From the NCBI GenBank assembly GCA_026770575.1, contig MU657237.1:196063-211521 (forward strand): 15,459 nucleotides of DNA, written 5' to 3'. Of the stretch, positions 9,221 through 15,459 are shown one piece after another. Position 1 is the stretch's first letter; each line of letters starts with the position of its first letter. The position numbers and the translations under genes are program-made. The DNA is from Pelagophyceae sp. CCMP2097 (Eukaryota > Sar > Pelagophyceae). The notes beneath the pieces were generated by a model. It searched no databases. It saw nothing but the letters and a program-made list of their open reading frames with translations, and was not told the origin of the DNA.

Positions 9221-9382
9221 CCGCCCGCTCGCCGCCGCCGCGTTTAAGCGCGTTGCGTCGCTTGCGACTAAGAAGCCCCCTCTGAGACTTTATCCAATCC
9301 AAAAGTTCGGTTGGAATTCGACGCGTCGACGTCCTCAGAGTCGACGTCGCGACGCGTCGGCAGCGCGCGAGGCTCGGTGGCC
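9195..9382. promoter_or_regulatory. Short head-to-tail spacer with hairpin before the OTU gene
   Basis: These 188 bp must hold the B-box 3'UTR and the promoter of the next gene. At 9319-9359 the arms CGACGCGTCGACGTC and GACGTCGCGACGCGTCG are complementary apart from two extra bases and could form a strong stem in DNA or in the 5'UTR of the OTU mRNA. No TATA box is evident. Confidence 0.45.
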
Positions 9383-10716
9383 ATGGCGTACAAGGCCCGC
9401 TGCGGGTCCAAGGTCGTCGTGCTGCACTTCGAGGCCGGCGCGACGTTTGGGGAGCTACGGGCGCGCGTCGCTGCCGAGTTTGACGTCGGCCCGCTGGCGA
9501 CCATTGCTGCCGGCTGGCCCGCGGTGCCGCTCGCCGCGGCAGACGAAGCGGACCTCCAGTCCGTCGTGCGGCCGGGCGCGACGCTCACAGTCGTCGACGG
9601 CGACGCGCCGAAACGCGCCGCCGTGCCCGAGGCATGCGCGCCGCCCCCGCCGCCGCCGGCGCGCGCCGAGGCGCGCGTGCCCATGTCGCCGCGCTTCCTC
9701 GCGGAACCGCCGCGGCCGCCGCCCGCCGGCCCGGCGGCGAGCCGCTTCGACGCCGCGCTGAGCTACAGCCGAGGGTCCGAGGCCGACGCGACGCCCGCGG
9801 CGCCTGCGGCGGCGGCGGCGACGTGGACGTGCTCCGCGTGCACGTTCATCAACGTCGACGGTGTCGTCGGCGAGATCGGGATCGAGATGTGCAGCGTCTG
9901 CGGCACGCCAAAGGCGCTCAGCGTCGCCGCCGACGCGCCGCTGACCGCCGCACCCGTGACGGCCGCGCCTTCAGAGGGGCGCTGCTGCGTGCGCCGGCCC
10001 GTCGACGCCGACGGCAACTGCCTCTTCGTCGCGCTCGCGTACGTCCGCGCGCCTCGGCGAGCTTGGCCGAAGATGCCCGTAGGTACCTTTTGCGCGGCAG
10101 CCGGCCGGACAAGGCGGCGGGCCTGGCGGCGGCAGCGTTGATGCGCAGGGCCTGCGCCGCGCGCGTCCTCGGCGACCCGGAGGCGTTCCCGGACGGCGCT
10201 TTAGAGAAGCCGCGCCGCGAGTACGGGGCTTGGATCGAATCGCCAGAGACGTGGGGCGGCGCCGTCGAACTCTCCGTCCTCGCGCACGGCGGCTCGGCGC
10301 TCGGCGCCGACGCCGAGCTGGCGTCCAAGTTCTCCGACGTCGTGGTCTGCGCCGTCGACGTCCGGTCGGGTGTCTTGCAGCGCTACGGCGAGGCCGCCAC
10401 CGACGCCGCCGGCGAGGCGAGGCGAGGCGCTGTTTACCTCATCTACGACGGCGTCCACTACGACCCGCTCGTCTTTTCGCCCGAGGGCGCGGCCGAGTCG
10501 GCGGCGGACATCACAGTCGTCGCCGCAAACGACGAGGGCGCGCGCGCGCTCGCCCTCGCCGCCGCAGCCGACTTCCGCAAGCGGCGCCAGTTCGTCGACA
10601 CGGCCTCCTTCGCGCTCCAGTGCCTCGTCTGCGGCCAGGGCCTCCGAGGCCAGCAGGACGCGCAGGACCACGCCGCACACACGGGCCACACCAACTTTGC
10701 GCAAACCGGCCACTGA
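9383..10716 (+). CDS. YOD1: OTU-family deubiquitinase of the YOD1/OTU1 type
   Basis: Exons 9383-10038 and 10083-10716 give 429 aa. The 44-bp intron has donor GTACGT and acceptor TAG, and the splice reads NCLFVALAYLLRGSRP. Domain order: N-terminal UBX-like fold (residues 1-72); Pro/Ala-rich linker; a RanBP2/NZF-like finger at 148-175 (W148, Cys150/153, Asn157, Cys170/173); the OTU catalytic domain with DGNC nucleophile Cys213, the block WIESPETWGGAVELSVLA and His344 in DGVHYDPL; and a C-terminal C2H2 finger (CLVCGQGL ... HTGHTNF) characteristic of YOD1. This family trims ubiquitin chains and works with p97/Cdc48, recruited through the UBX-like domain, in ER-associated degradation. The finger between the UBX-like and OTU domains is unusual, with 16 residues between cysteine pairs instead of about ten. 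The ATG lies in GCCATGG and is the first in-frame Met. Confidence 0.92.
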
Positions 10717-10785
10717 AGGAATCCAACAATTCGTTGCTGAATCGACAAACGAGTACTCGTAAACATGGGGACCACACAGCCGGCC

Positions 10786-10868
10786 CGTGGGTATACAGGA
10801 GCATGCCGAGACTCCCAGCGCTCTGGTTCGCTGGAATGGGTATATAAAGAGTCTCCTATATACCCACG
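10786..10868. repeat. 83-bp inverted-repeat structure
   Basis: CGTGGGTATACAGGAG (10786-10801) is the reverse complement of 10853-10868 at 15 of 16 positions. Nested between them is a smaller stem with CCAGCG and CGCTGG arms (about 10814-10833). The right arm can also pair with 10837-10846, so two alternative folds are possible. Confidence 0.65.
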
Positions 10869-10947
10869 CGGCCAATACGCAGTGCCGACCATGGTAACCA
10901 TGGCCAGCTGGTCACCTAGGCCTGCCACTGCCAGGCCAAAATGCTTG

Positions 10948-10961
10948 TCGCCGAAAAAGTA
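10948..10961 (+). promoter_or_regulatory. Shared 14-mer TCGCCGAAAAAGTA, copy 1
   Basis: The exact 14-mer also occurs at 15037-15050. Here it lies 105 bp upstream of the MYND ATG in the sense direction. The second copy lies about 100 bp upstream of the RINT1-like ATG in the antisense direction. A purine-rich 14-base match between two promoter positions may be a shared site. Confidence 0.35.
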
Positions 10962-10976
10962 GGCGATAGAAGAGGT

Positions 10977-11000
10977 CACGCTCTCGAGCTCGAGAGCGTG
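10977..11000. repeat. Perfect 24-bp palindrome
   Basis: The left half is CACGCTCTCGAG and the right half is its exact reverse complement, with two overlapping CTCGAG boxes at the centre. It ends 65 bp before the MYND start codon, so it lies in the core promoter or 5'UTR, where it could form a stable hairpin. Confidence 0.8.
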
Positions 11001-11065
11001 CGATCGAGAGGCCTTCTCGTGCCTATAGACGTCGCCGTCGGCCCGACGGAGGTCCCTCTCGGGCC

Positions 11066-12138
11066 ATGGAGGCGCTGCTCGCGGAGGCGAAGCCCTTTGA
11101 ACGGGATGATTTGAAGGTCGCGGTGGCCTGGATCCAACAGGCCAAGGACCTGGCTGCGAGCGGCGCGTCGCAGGATATGCTCGACCAAGCGTGTGAGTCG
11201 CCGCCCGCGCGCACGCGGCTCCGGTCCTCGAAGCGGGCTTGCATCTTGTTCATCGGAAGAAGCACTTCGTAGGCCCGTTCAACAAAGGCAGCGGGTCCGT
11301 CTCGCCTCTTGCGGGCGACGGTGCGGGCGACGGTATAGTGAGCAAAACGGCGCCCGTAGGCCGTGGTGGTGGTACCTGCTGATCATGTGCAAGTGCAAGG
11401 ATCTGACTTCGGCGTCGCTGCACGGCAACGGCGGCGTGTTGATGCCGGGCATGACCGCGAGGCAGCAGGCCACCTTCGACGGCCTCTGCTGCGCCTCGTG
11501 TGCCGACTCCAACAAACTCAAGCGCTGCGGCGGCTGCGGTGCGGCGCAGCGGGGCCCGGGGACCGAGGGCCCCGCTTCAGGTTATACGCGTAGGCCTCGT
11601 CTCGTACTGCGGCCGCACCTGCCAGCGCGCCGACTTCGCGAGCCACAAGGCGCTGTGCGAGACGGTGCAGTCGACGCGGCGCACGCAGCCGCCGCCGCCT
11701 GCGGCGCGGAGCGGCGACTGCCGCATCCAACTCAAGTCGGACGTCGAGGGCCGCGAGATTACAGTCCTCGCGGTGCACACGACCGACGGCTTCGGATGCC
11801 CGAGCCTGATCCTGTACGAGACTGACGCGGCGGACTCGGCGACGGCGCTGCCGGACGCGCCCTACGCCATCGTCACGGTGCCCATCTTCGACGACGACTT
11901 TCGCTTTAGCCTCGGGATGCGCGAGGCGTGCCTCAACCCGACGTTTGCGACGCCCGAGCGCCGGTCCGAGCTCGACGCGCTCCTCGCGCACGGCGTCATC
12001 TCGCTCGTGCCGGGCCGCAGCTATTCGAGGCCGCTGCACCCCGACGCGCCGCTCCCGATCGTATCCGTCAACGTCCCGCAACGCGGCGCCCAGGGCCTCA
12101 ACCTCCTCGTCTCGCACCAAGAAAACACCGCAGAGTGA
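11066..12138 (+). CDS. MYND zinc-finger protein
   Basis: The proposed exons 11066-11192, 11234-11337, 11394-11538 and 11594-12138 give 306 aa. The introns are 41 bp (GTGAGT), 56 bp (GTGAGC) and 55 bp (GTGCGG). The last splice is firm because it rebuilds the MYND finger RCGGCGLVSYCGRTCQ. The ligands are Cys110/113/122/125/131/135, His143 and Cys147, with the canonical X2-X8-X2-X5-X3-X7-X3 spacing. The first two splices rest on frame and donor quality only, and the second acceptor (CAAG, with a nearby CTGAT branch-like motif) is uncertain. Residues 1-42 look helical. The C-terminal 150 residues (ITVLAVHTTDGFGCPSLILYE onward) resemble a small beta-rich domain I cannot name. MYND fingers bind short peptides. 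I see no SET domain, so a lysine methyltransferase is unlikely. Confidence 0.78.
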
Positions 12139-12219
12139 CTCGTAAGCGACTTCAAGACTGCCCGCCGCCGGCCCGGACGCTTGCGCCAAAAATCCTCGGC
12201 TCTGATGTCGGAACGATTG
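12139..12219. other. 81-bp convergent intergenic spacer
   Basis: The stops of the MYND gene (12138) and of the RINT1-like gene on the minus strand (12220) are 81 bp apart. The spacer contains CCAAAAATCC but no clear poly(A) signal on either strand. Confidence 0.55.
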
Positions 12220-14936
12220 TTACTCGGACTTGAGGAGGAGGCGGGCCGCCTCTGCCGGGCTGAGCGCGTCGACGTTGCAGGCGGCGAGCATCGCCGCGAG
12301 CTGCGCCTCGACGGCGGCGTCGGCCGTCGCGACCGCTGCTTCGAGGTCGTCGCCGGGCGCGAGCGCGCAGAACGCGTCGAGCAGGCTCCCTGTCAGATTG
12401 GCGCAGTCGGCGATGCGACGAGGGACGGCGGGCGACGAGCCACGCACGTCTTTGCGCCTGCTCGAGCTCGAGGAGCTTGGCGGCGTCGTCGAGCTTCGGG
12501 GCGACGCTCGACCCAAGCGCGGCCTGCGGCGGTCGAGGTTCCCAGACGGACGCGGCTGCTCAGACGGGGCCTCACCGCGAGCGCGCGCGCGCGCTGCGCG
12601 GCGCCGCGGACGGTCGCCTCGTTGAGGACGACGTCGTCAAAGGCGTAGGCCGCGAGCGGCCGCACGACGCCTTCGAGCGCGACGCCGAGCGGGAGCGCGT
12701 CGAGCACCTCGGCGACAAACGCTGCGAGCCAGCGCTCGGCGACGGCCGGCTGCCGCGCGTGGGCGCGCTCGACGCTGCGCATCGAGGTCTTGGCCGACGC
12801 CGCGAGCTTGCGCGCAAACGCGGCGCAGTCGACCTCGAGTGCCGCGGGCCCCGCGACTTCGCCGCCCGCCGCCTCGCGCGGCGCGCCCAGTTTCTTGGCG
12901 GAGAAGCCGATGGCCGCCTTGAAGACGGCGCCGCCGCCGATCATCATGGGCCGCGCGGCCGCCGTCGCGCGGCCCGGCGCGGCGGCTGCGCCGCGCGTGG
13001 CCGCGACATCGCCGTCGTCGTCGTCGCGGAGCTTGTCCGCGGCGCAGGCGGCGACGCGGCAGGCGGCGCAGGCGCGGCGCCAGGTCGCGTCCGTCGCCGC
13101 GCCGCCGCGGCGGCGCTCCCAGCCCGCGCGCGCGACGGCGTCGTCGCCGACGGCCGCCGCGTGCCCGGCGAACCATTTCCGGAGGCGGTCCACGGCGCTA
13201 GCCGTCGCCGCGCGCCGCAACGACGCGTCGCCGGCGCCCGCGTAGCGCTGCCGCAGGCCCTGGAGGACGACACACACGTCGTACGCCGCGTGCGACGACC
13301 GCAGCGCTGCCGCCGCCGTCCGCCCTGGCGCGCCACCAGAGGCGGACGGCCGCGCGGCGCCGCCGCCCGGCGGGCCCGCCGCGGGCCCGTCGGCGCCCGC
13401 GGGGCGGGGCGCACTCGGCACCGAGTCCGGGTCGCGGAAGAGCGCTGCGAGCGAGTCGCCGTCAGGGCCGCGGTCGTCGCTCCGCGCGAGCGCGCGGTCC
13501 ATCTGCGCGGCGACGGCGGCCGCGTCGACGCTCCGCCAGAGCGCCGCGCGCTCCGGCGTCTCGGCGAGCGTGGCCAGTGGCGACGCGGCGAGGCGAAACG
13601 GCACGCGGCCGCCGAGGTCGACGTATGCGTCCACGTACCTACCGCGGGTAACGTCACAGCGATTCGGTGCTTTGCTTCGAAGCAGCGGCCGGTCCTTCTC
13701 CCGAGGGGCGCGCCGCCGCGCGGACCGCCCACTCACCGCGAGAGTTCGGTGGGCCGCCGCGTGACAAAGTCGAGCGAGTCGAGGAGTTTGAGCTGAGCGA
13801 GGCGTCCGAGGCCTGCGCGGCGGCCGCGTTGGAGCGACGGCGGAGCGTCCCGCGCGGCGGCGGCGCACCGTCTGCGAGCGCCGCCGAGTCGCCGACGATG
13901 TCGGCGTAGGCGCCTCGATTCGCGGCCCAGACGCGCGCCAGCCACCGCGCGTGCCACTCGGGCTTGTCGCGCCGCCGCGTGCCAAGGCGCTCCTCGTCGG
14001 CGTCACGCCGCGGGAGCGCCGCCGCGTCTTCGGCCGTCACGAAGAACGCGACGAAGCGCGCCTGCGCTGGCGCGTCGCAGACGGACGCGCGACGTGCCTC
14101 GATGGGCCACACAACCCATCGTCCATGGCAATCCGACGCGCCTCGATGGGCTCCATCATCTCGAGCGCGCCGGCGGCGGCGCGGTGCGGGGCCGCCTCTT
14201 GCGTCTTCTCGTCGATGGCCGCGAGCTGCCGCGCGGCGTGCTTGGCGCGGTCCAGCGCGGCGCGCTGTTGCGGCCCCGCGGGCGCGTGCGCGTCGCGCGC
14301 GGCGGCGCCGTCGTCGTCGTCGAGGACGCCGCGCGGCCACCCCAGCTCGACGAGCGCGCGCCGGAGCCGCAACGCGACGGCGGCGCGGCAGCCGCCAAGC
14401 GCCGCCGCCACGGCCGCGCGCAGCGGGGCCGTCCAGAACGACGCCGTCGACAGCAGCGCGTCGACGTCGCCGGCCGCCACCGCGTCGCGCAGCAGGCGCC
14501 ACTGGCGCAGCAGGTCGATGCGCAGGTCCAGCTCCCGCACGCGCCTGCAGAGGCGCGTCGACTCTGTGAGCGATCCCTCGACGCGGCGCGCCGGAGAGAA
14601 CCACGCGCGCGGCGCCGCAGAGGGCTCCTCACCGGGCTTGGTCGACCCGCAGCGCCGCGGCGCCGGCCTCGAGCGCCGCCGCCTCGGATGTCCGGCGGAC
14701 CGCCGCCGCGAGATCTTCCGCCTGCGCTTCGGACGGTATCGGACGGCGGCCCACGTGGTGGCCCCAACGACCCTCCACCAAAGGGTACTGGTGGCCACGT
14801 CAGCGTGGAGACGCACCGTTCGCCGCTTCTCCGCCGCCTCTCGCTTACCTAGGAAGGACGTCAAGGCCGCTTCGCACGGGACGGCCTCTGGCGCCCCCGG
14901 AGAAGCAACGACACGCACAGTCGGCAGCGAGCTCAT
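12220..14936 (-). CDS. RINT1: RINT1/Tip20-family vesicle-tethering protein
   Basis: Eight exons, descending: 14936-14849, 14726-14633, 14544-14142, 14097-13869, 13812-13737, 13638-12576, 12523-12448 and 12389-12220. All phases agree and give 732 aa, close to the family's roughly 700-800. The ATG is at 14936. Exons 1-3 encode a coiled coil (AEDLAAAVRRTSEAAALEA, then RVRELDLRIDLLRQW) and a helical block ending LRRALVELGWP, like the conserved WP segment of RINT1. Exon 4 has RRRDKPEW (D239-W243), matching the family's NRxDKPEW signature. The rest is helical, with low-complexity Ala/Gly/Pro/Arg inserts around 13400 and 13000. RINT1 acts with ZW10 and NAG at the ER (Dsl1/NRZ complex) to tether Golgi-derived vesicles. 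Donors are GTAAGC, GTGAGG twice, GTGAGT, GTGCGC, GTGCGT and one GC (GCGCGT, 14141). I rate the gene model highly and the family call moderately. Confidence 0.78.
14090..14151 (-). repeat. 18-bp direct repeats spanning both ends of a 44-bp GC-AG intron
   Basis: CGACGTGCCTCGATGGGC (14090-14107) and CGACGCGCCTCGATGGGC (14134-14151) differ at one base and lie exactly 44 bp apart. Read on the minus strand, each contains CGAG|GC. Cutting at both copies removes 44 bp (14141-14098) and keeps the frame, joining EMMEPIE to ARRASV. The intron also holds a 7-bp inverted repeat, CGATGGG (14100-14106) and CCCATCG (14115-14121). Confidence 0.7.
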
Positions 14937-15036
14937 CTCGCCGCACGGAGAGCTCCTGGAGCCGCAGCCGCTCGCGCGACAGCAACTCCGCAGTCATCCC
15001 CCTTCTCCGCCGTCTTGTCACGGTGTGCCCCTCTAT

Positions 15037-15050
15037 TCGCCGAAAAAGTA
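15037..15050 (+). promoter_or_regulatory. Shared 14-mer TCGCCGAAAAAGTA, copy 2
   Basis: This is identical to 10948-10961. It lies about 100 bp upstream of the RINT1-like start codon but in the opposite orientation to that gene. A regulatory role is speculative. Confidence 0.35.
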
Positions 15051-15162
15051 ATACCACAAAATACTCTGGCGCTGCAAGTTTTAAAAGTTATTTCCACGTT
15101 ACTTCGTCGTTAAGAGGTGTTTAGACGTTGACGAGCCCGCACGCGCGTCGACGGGGTTTTCC

Positions 15163-15378
15163 CGTGCTCTACAAGGGGGAAGGATATTCACGTATCGACG
15201 CGTGTCGTGGACGAGCGGAGCAGGGCGGGGCAGAGCAAGGCGTCGACGAGCAGAGCACGGCGTCGACGAGCAGTGATAAGGAGTCCTCCTTAGATTTCCG
15301 TAGGAAATAGACGCCGAGTATACCTGGCGGAGGGAGCGTGTCCGACGAGGGCGCGGTCCTACGTGCTCTACAAGGGGG
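15163..15378 (+). repeat. 17-bp direct repeats 199 bp apart
   Basis: CGTGCTCTACAAGGGGG occurs at 15163-15179 and at 15362-15378. Between them are a tandem pair of GGCGTCGACGAGCAG units (15239-15253 and 15259-15273) and two adjacent inverted repeats. The layout could be the edges of a small inserted element or two relics of one repeat family. Confidence 0.6.
15277..15308. repeat. Two adjacent short inverted repeats
   Basis: TAAGGAG and CTCCTTA flank a 2-nt centre (15277-15292). ATTTCC and GGAAAT flank a 3-nt centre (15294-15308). Their style resembles the TAGGAATTCCTA palindromes at the left end of the window, although the sequence differs. Confidence 0.5.
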
Positions 15379-15459
15379 GGTCAACATGAAAATGCCGCGA
15401 ATTTCCGAACCTCCACAGCACGTTTGAGAAGACTTTGAGTGGCTGGACATGTCCGGCTC

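Larger units (their letters stand above)
10717..11065. promoter_or_regulatory. Palindrome-dense intergenic region upstream of the MYND gene
   Basis: These 349 bp contain no credible ORF but much self-complementarity: ACGAGTACTCGT (10749-10760); a long inverted repeat with arms 10786-10801 and 10853-10868; a stem-loop with TGGGTATATA/TATATACCCA arms (10837-10866); CCATGGTAACCATGG (10889-10903); GGCCTG/CAGGCC arms (10919-10937); and a perfect 24-bp palindrome (10977-11000). TATATAAAG at 10841 might act as a TATA element, but it is 225 bp from the ATG. The region could be a promoter, a MITE-like relic or a structured RNA. Confidence 0.55.
14937..15459. other. Repeat-containing intergenic region, partial at the window end
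   Basis: I see no convincing gene in these 523 bp. The left part is presumably the promoter of the RINT1-like gene, with TTTTAAAA near 15081. From about 15050 the DNA becomes less GC-rich and carries direct and inverted repeats. A 93-codon minus-strand frame from an ATG at 15450 is open but overlaps these repeats and has no recognisable domain. Confidence 0.5.

Noticed and set aside
9268..9684. Minus-strand frame over the start of the OTU gene
   Set aside because: It is a Gly/Ala/Ser-rich shadow of the UBX-like coding exon with no motif support.
10841..10849. TATATAAAG as the TATA box of the MYND gene
   Set aside because: It is 225 bp from the ATG and part of a stem-loop, so without a mapped transcription start I did not call it a core promoter.
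12477..13796. 439-codon open frame on the plus strand
   Set aside because: It is antisense to the large RINT1-like exon and its composition is that of a GC-rich shadow frame. The minus-strand exons join in phase and carry family motifs.
15239..15273. Microsatellite or telomere-type array
   Set aside because: There are only two copies of the 15-bp unit, which is too few for an array.
15169..15450. Minus-strand frame of 93 codons with a real ATG
   Set aside because: It overlaps the direct, tandem and inverted repeats, has low-complexity Cys/Pro/Arg content and no domain, and lies at the window edge. It could be a first exon, but I cannot support it.

Overview
The window reads as compact, very GC-rich nuclear DNA of a protist. 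Seven protein-coding genes fill about 15.4 kb, and six of them carry introns. I could place about 23 introns, most of them 41-60 bp, by keeping recognisable domains in frame. The donor GTGCGY is common and at least two introns look like GC-AG. This points to a unicellular alga or other protist, for example a pelagophyte or other stramenopile, or a haptophyte. I cannot name the species from sequence alone. Nothing looks bacterial, plasmid-borne or viral, and I found no tRNA, rRNA or CRISPR.

Layout. 1-358: AT-richer DNA packed with short palindromes. 359-913 (+): intronless proline-rich protein of unknown function. 1248-3136 (+): secreted C69-family dipeptidase, 3 exons. 3177-8177 (-): large MCTP-like membrane-tethering protein (C2, C1, C2, membrane hairpin, C2, membrane hairpin, PH), about 10 exons. 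8360-9194 (+): tandem B-box-like zinc-finger protein, 2 exons, divergent from the C2 gene over a promoter of about 180 bp. 9383-10716 (+): YOD1/OTU1-type deubiquitinase, 2 exons. 10717-11065: palindrome-dense intergenic DNA. 11066-12138 (+): MYND zinc-finger protein, 4 exons. 12220-14936 (-): RINT1/Tip20-family vesicle-tethering protein, 8 exons. 14937-15459: repeat-containing, AT-richer intergenic DNA.

Spacing is tight. Convergent gene pairs are separated by only 40 bp (3137-3176) and 81 bp (12139-12219). Three genes belong to families tied to the ER membrane system: MCTP-like tether, YOD1-type ERAD deubiquitinase and RINT1-type Golgi-to-ER tether. Eukaryotic gene order rarely implies a pathway, so this may be chance.

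Points most worth a second look: the C2/C1/two-hairpin/PH protein; introns bounded or seeded by short direct repeats, including a 44-bp GC-AG intron between 18-bp repeats exactly 44 bp apart; an array of TAGGAATTCCTA palindromes at about 21-bp spacing with one copy in a bidirectional promoter; and a palindrome cluster with a perfect 24-bp palindrome upstream of the MYND gene. Exon coordinates were assigned by eye and may be off by a base or so.
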